Of a stretch of DNA of 64,000 bases, positions 52,183 through 62,058 are shown piece after piece; position 1 is the stretch's first letter, and the number at the start of each line of letters is the position of its first letter. Source of the stretch: Paenibacillus sp. FJAT-26967 (GTDB taxonomy: Bacteria; Bacillota; Bacilli; Paenibacillales; NBRC-103111); contig NZ_LMXH01000002.1 of assembly GCF_001541095.1 (NCBI RefSeq), positions 820,671 to 884,670 of the forward strand, written 5' to 3'. A program made the translations under genes and the position numbers. The notes beneath the pieces were generated by a model. It saw only the letters and a program-made list of their open reading frames with translations. It was not told where the DNA came from and made no database searches.

Positions 52183-55100
52183 TTGAATTCAGCGGGTCAT
52201 TCAGATAAAAGTGTAAATCAATCTCTGAAGATCGGTGCACGGATTCTCAGAGAGGATCAAGCAGGGGTAATTCTGCCCAGCTACAGCAAAATGAGGGAGC
52301 AGATCGGACATTTTCGCTCGGATGCCAAGAGCCGCAGAGATGCAGATGAGAGTAATGACAATCCGATTCTGATGCGTTATAAACAGGATTTCAGAACGAA
52401 TTATGACAATGTGATTTCCCTTCTAGGTGAAAGGGGCTCCGGCAAATCCTCTGTGCTGCTTACTTTAAAGTATCATCACACGAAGGATTTCGCGGATACG
52501 GATTTAATTTTTCCGCTCATCGCACCGGATCAGATGAGCAAAGCCAGCGACACGCTGGGATGGCTGCTCAGTTTTCTGCAAGAGGAAATGACAACCATTG
52601 ATGCCTTGCTTCAAGCCGACCGTGAGAAGACTGACCGCTGGTCGCAAGATACTTTTTGCAATAAAGAAACCAAAAGCGAGCTTCAGAAAAACTACCTGGA
52701 TTTGCAGAAAGCTTATTTGCTGCGGCAGGATACATATGCGGCCATTGTCCGTCGCCGCGATGAAGGTGTCTACGAGCACATTCAGGACAGCCAGAAAATA
52801 GTCAACTGTGACCGAGGGCTGATGGAAAAGTTTCATACTTTCGTCGATTTGCTTCTCGAAACGAAATCACAGCTGCTGAGCAAACAAGGTAACCATCAGG
52901 AGCCGATGATTCTAATCTTCTTCGATGATGTGGATATCAGCTCGGGACGCTGTATGGAAGTATTGGAAACTGTACGGACGTTCTTGTCGCATCCGAATGT
53001 GATCGTATTTGTTTCCGGTGCATACAGTGTGTTTCTAGAGGCAGTGACCATTCATATGCTGCATGACGAGAGGGTGGACTCCGGAAGCTGCGACAGGGAT
53101 TTCGCACCCCAGGTGGGCGAAGCTGAGCGAAGCGCTCTTGTGCGCAGACAGGAACGAAGCCGGGAATATTTGAAGAAAGTGTTCCCGCCCGCATTCCGTT
53201 ATGAAATGAAGAATCATCTGTCCGAGCAGGAGAAAGCGGATTTCGCCTATTATTTCGACGACAAACAAGAAGAAGAGGCCCCGACTTTTCTGGACTTGCT
53301 GAGCGGGGTCCGCGGCAGTACGGGCATGACGCTTGGTGAGCGATTTACCGAGACGGGAACAACGGTTACTGATGGAGATGAGGATAAGGGAGTTCAGCGG
53401 AGTCAGATTCCCGTTACGTATTTCCGGGTATTCGATCACAATCCGCGCGGACTAATCAGTCCGTATTATTTCCTGTATCAGCGCAAAGACAGCGCTTGGA
53501 CGGGAACCGATGTGATCCGGTTTATGGAAGTGATTTTACATGCGAACAGTCAGCTTTTGGATTATCAGAAGAGAATCAAGGACATCATCCGGATTGAATT
53601 TGATGCCGGAGGAAAGCTTCTGGACAAGGAACGGACGTTTATCGATTATTCGCTGGTGCATGGGGACAGAATGGTCATTCTCACCAAAGAAGAATCGGTT
53701 TTCCGTGAAATGGCACGGCAAGATCTTACCCTCTTGCTTCTGGCAGATTTATTGGAGAAAATGCTTGGTTTATTTGAACCCCGTTTTGCTATAGCGGATC
53801 ACGTGAAGGCCAAGCAGCTGGCGAAGCTCTTAAACCGGATTTATGGTTCCAAGCTGTTTCCGCAGATATCGCAAGTCCGGCAGCTGCTATCTATTCATGA
53901 GAAATTAACACCGCTGCTGTCGATCGTCAGAAGACAAATGTTTGATGTTACATCAGATACGCATTTTCTGGAGAGAAAATATATCGAGAAAGTGTCGGAA
54001 GACAAAGGATTGCATGCTTTTCTAAAACAAAGCTACGGTGAAGACAACAGCTGGCTGGATGAGAAGATTTCCTATATCGGTCAAATCGGCCGGACAGACC
54101 AGGAAATCTATGATTCCATTGTAGGTCATATTCATTTGAATACGCCATTTTGGGACAAAGAGATTTACAGCGAGATCGTACCCGATCAGGAATTGATTTT
54201 GAGGATGAATTTAGAACAAATAAACGAAGCGATGACTCGAATCTCGCAGCAGCCTATTGACCCTGACAAAACGATCACAACTATAATATCCGGAATGGAC
54301 ATCCTTTCTCTTTTTGAACAGGAATATCAAATCGAACAAGAGATAAATCAAGTTAACGAGGAAATAACAACACTTACCGGCAGGATTCAAATTTTGAATC
54401 AGTCAAGGTGGCTTCGCCATGCAGACAGCTCTGTGAACGATAAGAAAAATTCTTTACTCAGTAAGATTGAAAAGCGCATTAAAAAGAACGAGCAGCTGCT
54501 GAGTAAATTTAAAAATATTCAAGATACGGAGCAATTGTTATTTACGTATTTTAACGAAGAGAATATAGGCATTGATAGTTTTGATATCGAAATGGCAATA
54601 AGCAGTAATAACGACAGTAATGCAGATTTGGCTGAGAACTTCTTGGAGCATGTGGATGGTATGTATATTACCTATTTCAATCCGATAGTGGTCTTAAAAG
54701 AATTTCTGAATATTTACCAGATCAAGCAATTTATTAAACAAGAATCCATCGATTTTATCGCCTTAATATTCAATGATCCGGAAGAACTCGACCACTTATC
54801 TGAGGCGGAACAAAGTTCAATCTCTAATTTTTTTGAATTAACGCATGAATTGGATCTGTTAAAGAAACTGCTTCCTCCCGCATTTACAACAAACGTTAAC
54901 GAAGTACATGATATTAAGCTGGAGATTAGTGAGGCACAGTACAAGCTTGAGAAGCTGAAAGACCAGAAAGGCGATGTCTTTGCGGAAATGGAACAATACT
55001 CCAAAAGTTTAATCGCTAGCAACAATGGACCATTAAATGAAGCGCTGCATGACTGGTATCAAACCAGAACTTACAAGAACAGAAAGAAGGTATTAAGTGA

Positions 55101-55530
55101 ATTTGCCTCCATCTATTTAAATAATGAGAACTATCAATTTTACTTATCTTATAAAAATTTATTCGATGGAAACAGTGCGATTGAAAATTTATCTGCACAA
55201 GATACGGTTCGAATCTGGCAAGGAATTGCTCAGAATGTCGAGTTTTTGTTAACCCAAAGAACTCAATTTTATCGTTCTTTTAATGCTCAAAAGGAGTTTT
55301 GGGCTGAAGTGTTGGAAGGTATAGATCAAGAAAACGGAAAACTTATTCCTTCCGTTTCCCTGTACGTAAAAGCCTTGTATGAAATTGAAATGCTCCGTAT
55401 TAAGGCGGACGAAGAAGCTCTAGGCAGTATTGCTTACTTCAGGGAAGAAAAAAGACAATTAATTGAAACGGCTTCCAAGAACCATAGCACCTTCGACCTT
55501 TATTTAAAACAAAAGCTGGTCCGCTCATGA
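52183..55530 (+). CDS. rdrA: RdrA-like P-loop ATPase of a RADAR anti-phage system
   Basis: 1115 residues from TTG 52183 (ggggagagtaagt). Walker A LLGERGSGKSS at residues 80-90, Walker B MILIFFDDVDIS at 242-253 followed by RTFLSHPNVIVFVSGAY (sensor-like strand), as in KAP/STAND-type ATPases. A long helical C-terminal region follows, with clear coiled coil at about 710-770 (QIEQEINQVNEEITTLTGRI). The second half is more AT-rich. In RADAR, RdrA forms a ring that stimulates the deaminase shell RdrB during phage infection. The assignment rests on this ATPase preceding, nine bases apart, an adenosine-deaminase-fold protein of the right size. It looks longer than the roughly 900-residue enterobacterial RdrA. 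Confidence 0.82.
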   Translation: MNSAGHSDKSVNQSLKIGARILREDQAGVILPSYSKMREQIGHFRSDAKSRRDADESNDNPILMRYKQDFRTNYDNVISLLGERGSGKSSVLLTLKYHHTKDFADTDLIFPLIAPDQMSKASDTLGWLLSFLQEEMTTIDALLQADREKTDRWSQDTFCNKETKSELQKNYLDLQKAYLLRQDTYAAIVRRRDEGVYEHIQDSQKIVNCDRGLMEKFHTFVDLLLETKSQLLSKQGNHQEPMILIFFDDVDISSGRCMEVLETVRTFLSHPNVIVFVSGAYSVFLEAVTIHMLHDERVDSGSCDRDFAPQVGEAERSALVRRQERSREYLKKVFPPAFRYEMKNHLSEQEKADFAYYFDDKQEEEAPTFLDLLSGVRGSTGMTLGERFTETGTTVTDGDEDKGVQRSQIPVTYFRVFDHNPRGLISPYYFLYQRKDSAWTGTDVIRFMEVILHANSQLLDYQKRIKDIIRIEFDAGGKLLDKERTFIDYSLVHGDRMVILTKEESVFREMARQDLTLLLLADLLEKMLGLFEPRFAIADHVKAKQLAKLLNRIYGSKLFPQISQVRQLLSIHEKLTPLLSIVRRQMFDVTSDTHFLERKYIEKVSEDKGLHAFLKQSYGEDNSWLDEKISYIGQIGRTDQEIYDSIVGHIHLNTPFWDKEIYSEIVPDQELILRMNLEQINEAMTRISQQPIDPDKTITTIISGMDILSLFEQEYQIEQEINQVNEEITTLTGRIQILNQSRWLRHADSSVNDKKNSLLSKIEKRIKKNEQLLSKFKNIQDTEQLLFTYFNEENIGIDSFDIEMAISSNNDSNADLAENFLEHVDGMYITYFNPIVVLKEFLNIYQIKQFIKQESIDFIALIFNDPEELDHLSEAEQSSISNFFELTHELDLLKKLLPPAFTTNVNEVHDIKLEISEAQYKLEKLKDQKGDVFAEMEQYSKSLIASNNGPLNEALHDWYQTRTYKNRKKVLSEFASIYLNNENYQFYLSYKNLFDGNSAIENLSAQDTVRIWQGIAQNVEFLLTQRTQFYRSFNAQKEFWAEVLEGIDQENGKLIPSVSLYVKALYEIEMLRIKADEEALGSIAYFREEKRQLIETASKNHSTFDLYLKQKLVRS

Positions 55531-55539
55531 GGATTGCCT

Positions 55540-58326
55540 ATGTTTAGAAACAAAATGGACTTGCGAATCAAAATGGCCATTCTCCCATTTACCGACTTCC
55601 AATTCTACAGACGCGATTATATAGCTGAAATCGGACAAAGCAAATCGACTCCGGAATATAAGAATTATATGAAGAAAACATTCATCAAAGACTTGCTGCC
55701 CGCGCTTCACCAGACGGAACGCGTTGAGCAGCTGGATGAAATCGAGCTGCTTGCCGAGAAGTTCTATTCCTACCGGAGTGTGACGGAGTGGACAGAGAGG
55801 GGGGCGCAGCCGGAGCGGTTTTATATGCAGCGGCTTAAAGAATTAAGCCGGTTGTTCTTAACCCACCGCAACGGCAAGGTAGCGTTAAAGTACTGGGAAA
55901 GCACGGATGAGAAGCAGAATGCCAACAGCATGTTCTCCGCTTACCGGGGGATCTACAAAGTAGCGTTGTGGAACTCACTTAACCGTATGATGTGCACCGA
56001 CCTGATGGTCATGATTTACCTGTTGTCGAACGGACTGGAAGACGAGCATGTGCTGGGTGCCTATCATGCCCTTGTGTACCTGCCGGACACGCAGCTGGAG
56101 CGGGTGCTGGACAAAGGCGTCGCGGAGACGCACCTTCATCTGTCCGCAAGCGGCCAGTTTAGTTTGAACTGGCAGCAAATTATGGCCCCGGTCAGGTCCG
56201 GCCAGAGGAAAGCCGACGAGCATCATACGTATATCGACCGCCTAACCGGCCGGGATCCTGATCTTCAGCTGTACACGCTCGCGGCTGCAAGCGTCCGTCT
56301 GCTGCTCGGGTCTTATCTACAGAGCATAGAGGGCCACCGGATTACAGCCAATAGGATGCTGCCGGATTATTTACAGGACCTAGACTCGGTTGGTAAAACC
56401 GGCGCTGGCGGGATTAAGCCGTTCATTCGTCTCGTTGAATTCTTCTACGCAGGTTCAAATTTAAAAGAACACGGTTATGACGAGAAGTCTCTGCAAGAGT
56501 TATTCGAGGATGTAAGACATGAATTAACAGGCGGGACAGCCCGCAGCGACCAGCCTCACCGTCTATGGTCGGAACGAATGGCGGCTATGGACAGCCTGTA
56601 CCCGATCTTTGGCGCTCACGCTCATACATCCCTGGAGAACCTGCTCTTATTCCGCTCTCTGAGGTATATGCTGCAGCAGCCGGCTGACAGGTTGTTCACG
56701 AAGCTGTTCTGGCAATATATCCGGATCAAAAATCAGCAGTTTACGAGAGCGGTACAGCGTAACCATATCCGCGGATTGCCTTATTTCCTTGACTATTTCG
56801 ACAAAGCGACGGATCGCAAAATAAGCGAAAACAACTTGGAATACTATGGATTTATGCTCCATCATCAGCTGCAAAATCCTCATTTGAAGAAGCTTGAAAT
56901 CCGGATTGCGCCACCAAAGAAGGGCAGCGTCCAAGAGATGAAAACAGAGGCAGCCGGCAAACTGCTTTCTTTTTTCAAAGCGTACCAGCAAATTTTGGAG
57001 GAAAAAAACGAGGCTCAACAGGGAGGTTTTGCCCCTCTTGCAGGAATTATTTATCACTTCATTAAAATGCCGGATGAAAAACATCAGGAAAAATGCTGGT
57101 TCGATTACAGCGAGCAGGATAGAAACAAGGAAAAGCTAAGCTTCAAAACGAATCAGATCAATTATGAACGGCAGATGATTGCGGTCAGAGAACTAAGGGA
57201 ACACATACCCGGGCTCGCAGATTATATTGTCGGTATTGATGCGGCTAACCTTGAAACCGCTGCGGAACCATGGGTGTTTGCCCCGATCTTCCGTCAGGCG
57301 CGCAATAGCGATACGCATAAATTGGTGTACCCGGGCTATCCTCTGCGTAAAATTAGCAATCTGGGTCTAACCTACCACGCTGGAGAAGATTTCAGACATA
57401 TGCTGACAGGGCTTAGGCATATCCATGAGGTTATCGATCATTTTCAATTCAGAGCCGGTGATCGGATCGGGCATGGGATGGTACTCGGAGTTGAGGTCCG
57501 GAAGTGGGCGCTTCGTAACCGGGTAGTGATTCTGCCAAGAGTGGAGTATCTGGAAAATCTCTTGTGGGTTTGGGGGATGTGCAGAAGCGGCCACAAGTTG
57601 ACCGATGTGGATGTCGCAGCGCTGGAACATAAAATTGTCTTATTGGCAGAAGGGATCTATCCTTCCACGAATGGGATTACCGTTTATCTGCTGTGGAAAG
57701 CTTATCAAAGTAAGTTTGCATGGATAGGAGAGAGTATGAACAAGGTCGACGATTCAACGCGGGATGCCTGGTTCTGCGAGCAGCTAAGTCCCGGTATCCA
57801 GTGGACGGAAGATATGCTCCGCCATACATATCATTGCAAGTGTTTTATGAACCGGATGCAGGAGCCGATCGAAGTGGAAATCACTTCTTATGAGGAAGTC
57901 CTCATACATGAGGTTCAACAAATTGTTCTTCGTAAAGTAAGTTCGGATGGGATAATTATCGAAACGAACCCGACCTCCAACGCCGCGATCGGGGAAATTG
58001 AACATATTTTTGAGCATTATATTCACAATTTAAACCGCAGAGGTCTTCCGGGCAATCAGCAGCCGGGGGATAGCGTCATGGTTTCGATTAATACGGACGA
58101 CCCGGTCGTATTCAATACGAACATCGATAATGAATTCGCCTATATATTTTACTCCCTGCACGAAAAAGGATATGCAAGGGAAGACATTCTCGGCTGGATT
58201 GATCATGTGAGAGAGATGGGGCTGACGAGCAGCTTTATAGAAACCAAACAAATCCCCATCCCGAATCTTATCAGGGAAATGACAGCAATTATCAGCAGTC
58301 TTGAGGAATACCTATACGGATCTTAA
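55540..58326 (+). CDS. rdrB: RdrB-like adenosine deaminase of a RADAR anti-phage system
   Basis: 928 residues from ATG 55540 (tgagg seven bases upstream; TTG 55534 also possible). Complete adenosine-deaminase metal site spread over an unusually long chain: His198/His200 in ETHLHLSASGQF, His613-Ala-Gly-Glu in LTYHAGEDF, DRIGHGMVLG (His about 645), and the Asp pair 853-854 in SINTDDPVVF. Metabolic adenosine deaminases are about 330 residues; here about 410 residues separate the first and second motifs, as expected for RdrB, which assembles into a dodecameric shell and converts adenosine or ATP to inosine forms. Nine bases after rdrA; a terminator follows, so the operon has two genes and no extra membrane gene. 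Confidence 0.87.
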   Translation: MFRNKMDLRIKMAILPFTDFQFYRRDYIAEIGQSKSTPEYKNYMKKTFIKDLLPALHQTERVEQLDEIELLAEKFYSYRSVTEWTERGAQPERFYMQRLKELSRLFLTHRNGKVALKYWESTDEKQNANSMFSAYRGIYKVALWNSLNRMMCTDLMVMIYLLSNGLEDEHVLGAYHALVYLPDTQLERVLDKGVAETHLHLSASGQFSLNWQQIMAPVRSGQRKADEHHTYIDRLTGRDPDLQLYTLAAASVRLLLGSYLQSIEGHRITANRMLPDYLQDLDSVGKTGAGGIKPFIRLVEFFYAGSNLKEHGYDEKSLQELFEDVRHELTGGTARSDQPHRLWSERMAAMDSLYPIFGAHAHTSLENLLLFRSLRYMLQQPADRLFTKLFWQYIRIKNQQFTRAVQRNHIRGLPYFLDYFDKATDRKISENNLEYYGFMLHHQLQNPHLKKLEIRIAPPKKGSVQEMKTEAAGKLLSFFKAYQQILEEKNEAQQGGFAPLAGIIYHFIKMPDEKHQEKCWFDYSEQDRNKEKLSFKTNQINYERQMIAVRELREHIPGLADYIVGIDAANLETAAEPWVFAPIFRQARNSDTHKLVYPGYPLRKISNLGLTYHAGEDFRHMLTGLRHIHEVIDHFQFRAGDRIGHGMVLGVEVRKWALRNRVVILPRVEYLENLLWVWGMCRSGHKLTDVDVAALEHKIVLLAEGIYPSTNGITVYLLWKAYQSKFAWIGESMNKVDDSTRDAWFCEQLSPGIQWTEDMLRHTYHCKCFMNRMQEPIEVEITSYEEVLIHEVQQIVLRKVSSDGIIIETNPTSNAAIGEIEHIFEHYIHNLNRRGLPGNQQPGDSVMVSINTDDPVVFNTNIDNEFAYIFYSLHEKGYAREDILGWIDHVREMGLTSSFIETKQIPIPNLIREMTAIISSLEEYLYGS

Positions 58327-58332
58327 ACTAAA

Positions 58333-58378
58333 TAGCGGCTGGCTAATTCTCCTTTGGAGAATTACAGCTGCTATTTTT
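58333..58378 (+). terminator. terminator of the RADAR-like operon
   Basis: AGCGGCTGGCTAATTCTCC / GGAGAATTACAGCTGCT with a short TTT loop and a T-run. Confidence 0.85.
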
Positions 58379-58480
58379 TATGTGCTTTGCCCTTCTTACA
58401 GCACGGATTATCAAGAATCCGCATGTAACTTCTAATAAAATGAAGGAGTCAGCGAATAGAAATAGATGGGGGAGCGCACG

Positions 58481-59350
58481 ATGGATGTTTATGAACGGAT
58501 TCAGCAGTCGGTTCAATACATAGAGAGTCATCTTCAGCAAGATCTTCAAATAACCGACATTGCCTCAAAAGCGTTTTATTCCGCTTTTCATTTTCAGCGA
58601 TTGTTTCATTCTATAACGGGATTCTCAGTGCATCAGTATATCCGGAGGAGAAGATTAACGGAAGCGGCTGTCAGCTTATTGGAAGACAGGAACTCTATAT
58701 TGGAAATTGCTTTATCTTATCAGTACGGCTCACAAGAAGCATTTACCAGAGCATTCCAAAGTATGTTCGGGCTGAGTCCGGCCCAATATCGTCAGGCAAG
58801 CTTCAGAAACGGACAATGTCAGCAAGCGATCAACCTTCTGGATTATAAAACTAAGAGCGGAGGAGATTTCTATATGTATAAACCCGAATTCGCCGAGCTG
58901 GATTCGATCCGGATAATAGCCCGAGAGTACCAGACGAATCTTAACAATGAGAAACATTACAAGGAGATACCGGGATTCTATGAGGATTTCGGAAGAAAAG
59001 AGTCTTATTTGAACATTCCCAATCAGGCAACTCCGGGCATGGCTTACGGGATATCCGCGCATTTTCAGGACAACGGTGATTTTACCTTTATGGTGGGTGA
59101 GGAAGTCTCTTGCTATGAATCCGAACTGGCAGAAGATTTTGTCCGTTTTACCATACCGGCAGGCAAATATGCCAAATTCAAAGGAGACGGACCCGCGGGA
59201 CATGTTGCCGATATCCGGAATTTTATCTATGGAACTTGGTTTCCGAATTCCAATTATGAGCGGAGAGAAGGACCGGATTTCGAAGTGACCGACGTGATGC
59301 GCTCCTGTCCTGAACATATGGTCATAACAATTTACATCCCGCTTCTTTAG
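58481..59350 (+). CDS. AraC family regulator with GyrI-like effector domain
   Basis: 289 residues from ATG 58481 (gggggagcgcacg). N-terminal AraC double HTH: LQQDLQITDIASKAFYSAFH / FQRLFHSITGFSVHQYIRRR and LSYQYGSQEAFTRAFQSMFG. C-terminal GyrI/Bmr-type ligand-binding domain from about residue 130 (DFVRFTIPAGKYAKFKGDGP). Same architecture as SoxS/Rob-like and BltR-type multidrug regulators. Target genes are not apparent. Confidence 0.9.
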   Translation: MDVYERIQQSVQYIESHLQQDLQITDIASKAFYSAFHFQRLFHSITGFSVHQYIRRRRLTEAAVSLLEDRNSILEIALSYQYGSQEAFTRAFQSMFGLSPAQYRQASFRNGQCQQAINLLDYKTKSGGDFYMYKPEFAELDSIRIIAREYQTNLNNEKHYKEIPGFYEDFGRKESYLNIPNQATPGMAYGISAHFQDNGDFTFMVGEEVSCYESELAEDFVRFTIPAGKYAKFKGDGPAGHVADIRNFIYGTWFPNSNYERREGPDFEVTDVMRSCPEHMVITIYIPLL

Positions 59351-59360
59351 CGGAAAGTTA

Positions 59361-59390
59361 GAAGGAGAGATTATCGATGTCCTCTCCTTC
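59361..59390. repeat. hairpin between convergent genes
   Basis: GAAGGAGAG / CTCTCCTTC nine-bp stem separating the AraC gene and the PAS kinase gene; no T-run. Confidence 0.55.
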
Positions 59391-59418
59391 AACGGCGGGT
59401 ACAGTTAGCCGGCGGAAC

Positions 59419-60903
59419 TTATACTTGTCCTTGCGCGGCAGGGAGAGTAATATCGGCGGTCGTACCGATCCCCAATTCACTCTGAAAATCAATCCGGCCT
59501 TCATGAGCCGCTAGTATTTTGAAACAGCTCATAAGGCCTAAGCCAGTCCCGCGCTCTTTAGTCGTATAGAAAGGTTCCCCGAGTTTGGCAATGCGGTGTG
59601 CCGGAATCCCTCTCCCTTGATCTTGTATACGGATATGGACGGAATCTACTTCCCGCGTTACCTCTACGGTAATCGTGCCGCCACTGGACATTGCTTCGAT
59701 AGCGTTTTTCAATAAATGAATAAAGACCTGTTTTAATTGAATTTCAGAGCAGTATACAAGCGGACCCCTTTCCGTGGTAGCGGGAAGCAGTCGGATCTTA
59801 ACATCCCGGAGGCTGGCTTCGGAATTCAGCTGCAGAATCGTTTGGCTTAGCATCGTTCTTACATTCATGGCTTGGAAATTAGTGGTTTGAGGATTGGCAA
59901 TCATCAGAAATTCATTCACGATATAATCAATCCGGTCGATTTCGGCCAGCATGACTTCATAGAATTCGCGCTTTCCCTGGTAACCGGACTCTAGCAGCTG
60001 AAAAAAACCGCGCATCGTCGTCAGCGGATTCCGGATTTCGTGAGCAATGCCCGCAGCCAAATGACCTACCATATTCAGTTTGTCGGTCTTAATCAGATGG
60101 TCCTCCGATCTTTTCTGTAAGGTAATGTCACGGGAAATACAAGCGTATGCAGAGACAACGCCGGACTGGTTCCTGACAGGAAAGACAGTTAAGCTTATAT
60201 GGATGATCCGCCCGTCTTTACGCTGTCGCTGCGTTTCATAGCCCACTACGTATTCGCCCCGGTCAATCTTGGTGAATAACTCGTCGAACTCGGCAGTTTT
60301 AAAAGAAGGTATAACAGGAAGAGGCTTCCCGATCAGTTCGGCTTCCTTCCATCCGTATGTTGCCTCGAACGCCCGGTTTAGACGAAGGACCCTCCCTTGC
60401 GGATCGGAGATATCCATGCAATCATAACTGGACTTGAACAACCATTCAAAAACATCCAGCGAATTCATCGTTTTCTCTGCTTCCGGATAGAGTCTGTGTA
60501 GAAGTTGAAGTTGGTTCTGTTCCGTAATACTCACTTCTTGAATCTGTACCAAGTATACAACCGTTTCTCCATCCGTTACCGGAACCGTGCTGACCTGCTC
60601 TAAGCGCCAATACTTCTCCTTGGAGTAATGGCGGATGACGGGATGAAAGTGAGTGCTTTCTCTAATTAACCTGCTCCAAAAATCCCCCGCAGAATCATCC
60701 TCCATAGTAAAAATCTTTTGCAGCGGCGTTGCCGCTAATTGCAATAGACTGTATCCGGTCATTCGGATAAAAGAAGCATTTACCAGAATCCATTCTCCGT
60801 GATGGGATATAAACGCTAATCCGATAGCCGCATTATGAAAAGCGTGTGTACAAAGGGGATCAGTCGTAATCAGGCTGGAATAGTCAGGTTTGGATTCGGG
60901 CAA
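59419..60903 (-). CDS. PAS-domain sensor histidine kinase, sporulation-kinase-like
   Basis: 494 residues from TTG 60903 (gaggtgaccatcc). Two PAS domains (about 20-130 and 150-270; AFISHHGEWILVNASFIRMT, YDCMDISDPQGRVLRLNRAF), no membrane segment. H-box GHLAAGIAHEIRNPLTTMRG, N-box LLKNAIEAMSSGG, G1 IQDQGRGIP, G2 ERGTGLGLMSCF. The soluble PAS layout and H-box resemble KinA/KinE phosphorelay kinases of Bacillales, but no adjacent regulator is present. Confidence 0.9.
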   Translation of the reverse strand: MPESKPDYSSLITTDPLCTHAFHNAAIGLAFISHHGEWILVNASFIRMTGYSLLQLAATPLQKIFTMEDDSAGDFWSRLIRESTHFHPVIRHYSKEKYWRLEQVSTVPVTDGETVVYLVQIQEVSITEQNQLQLLHRLYPEAEKTMNSLDVFEWLFKSSYDCMDISDPQGRVLRLNRAFEATYGWKEAELIGKPLPVIPSFKTAEFDELFTKIDRGEYVVGYETQRQRKDGRIIHISLTVFPVRNQSGVVSAYACISRDITLQKRSEDHLIKTDKLNMVGHLAAGIAHEIRNPLTTMRGFFQLLESGYQGKREFYEVMLAEIDRIDYIVNEFLMIANPQTTNFQAMNVRTMLSQTILQLNSEASLRDVKIRLLPATTERGPLVYCSEIQLKQVFIHLLKNAIEAMSSGGTITVEVTREVDSVHIRIQDQGRGIPAHRIAKLGEPFYTTKERGTGLGLMSCFKILAAHEGRIDFQSELGIGTTADITLPAAQGQV

Positions 60904-61039
60904 GGATGGTCACCTCGGGAAATAGTTATAGTTTCAAAATTCGATAACAAACGAATAAACCCTTTTAACAAATGTTGACAAGAATGATTTTACTGAACAG
61001 AACGCCCCTGACCCGCTTCCCATTACAAGCTCTGGATAA

Positions 61040-61076
61040 GAAAAAGACCATGCCACGAGTGGTATGGTCTTCATGT
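61040..61076 (-). terminator. terminator of the alpha/beta hydrolase gene
   Basis: AAGACCATACCAC / GTGGCATGGTCTT with one G-U pair, followed on the minus strand by TTTCTT. Confidence 0.8.
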
Positions 61077-61144
61077 ATTAAGTGATGAAACTAGCCGATT
61101 TATGCGAGATGCCCGTCCAGAATTCCTGCGGGTATTTTTTGAAG

Positions 61145-61957
61145 TTATTTCTCGTCATCAAGAAACTTCTTAACTACCCGGTAAAACCCGTTAAGATCCG
61201 TAGAATGAATATCATGACCGCACTCTTCAAAGACGGCCAGTGTAGTGCGTGGTCTTCTTGTGGTCATAAGTTCGGCCTGCTGTAAGTCCAGTGCAAAACT
61301 CTTGCGGCCGTGAATCAGCAGGATAGGACAGGCAGAGGAGAGCCAGTCGTCCCACCACACGCCGTTAATGTGCTGTTGAGAAATTCTCATTCCTTTCAAA
61401 TCAGTCCGGAACCCCCAGCCTTTGTCATCTTCAAAGACACTTTCGGAGAAATAATCGATGGCTTTAAGACCCGCCTGCTTGAGTGACTCTCTTAGATCGT
61501 GAAGGGAAGCGGAGCGGCTTGGAAGCTGATCGGCAAAGGATAGATCGGCGTTAATCTCTACGCCGATGTCCTCTACGATAACTGCCTGGACCAAACTCGG
61601 ATAACGAGAGGCAAACTGATAAGCGTTAACGCCGCCTAGTGAGTGACCGAGCAGAGTTACAGGTTGTCCGCCCAGTTCACCGCGGATCAGATTTAGAATA
61701 TCTTCCACGTAGCTGTCTCTTGAATAATCCCGATCGGGGGGATGCTGACTCCAGCCATGTCCACGCTGGTCTAATCCGATAACATGCCGGTCTGGAAATC
61801 TGGCGGCTACTTCTATAAAAGTTCTGGCATCATTCATATGTCCGTGCAAGAGCAGCAGTATGTTTCCCTCTCCGCCGAAGTCAAGATACGAAAGCTTAAG
61901 GCTGCCCGAGTTAAAATACTTTCTTGTCGCGAATCGGTTATCCTGAGAATGTAACAT
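61145..61957 (-). CDS. alpha/beta hydrolase
   Basis: 270 residues. Oxyanion HGHMNDARTF, nucleophile elbow LLGHSLGGVNA (Ser), VIGLDQRGHGWS, acid Asp in the LIHGRKSFALD region and His in FEECGHDIHSTD. ATG 61957 follows gaagaggaggaatttac. Substrate unknown. Divergent from the WYL regulator. Confidence 0.9.
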   Translation of the reverse strand: MLHSQDNRFATRKYFNSGSLKLSYLDFGGEGNILLLLHGHMNDARTFIEVAARFPDRHVIGLDQRGHGWSQHPPDRDYSRDSYVEDILNLIRGELGGQPVTLLGHSLGGVNAYQFASRYPSLVQAVIVEDIGVEINADLSFADQLPSRSASLHDLRESLKQAGLKAIDYFSESVFEDDKGWGFRTDLKGMRISQQHINGVWWDDWLSSACPILLIHGRKSFALDLQQAELMTTRRPRTTLAVFEECGHDIHSTDLNGFYRVVKKFLDDEK

Positions 61958-62021
61958 GTAAATTCCTCCTCTTCATTTCACCTAACAGACTGGACTCTTA
62001 ACGTATCTTAACAGATAATAG

Positions 62022-62036
62022 TGACAGGAATTGTCA
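62022..62036. promoter_or_regulatory. inverted repeat in the hydrolase/WYL divergent gap
   Basis: TGACA-GGAAT-TGTCA, located just before the regulator start; a candidate binding site for the WYL protein. Confidence 0.45.
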
Positions 62037-62058
62037 TAATTAAAAAATGGAGAATGCC

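Noticed and set aside
55540-58326. Ordinary metabolic adenosine or AMP deaminase
   Set aside because: Chain is nearly three times too long, the motifs are widely spaced and the gene is coupled to a large ATPase, which fits RdrB better.
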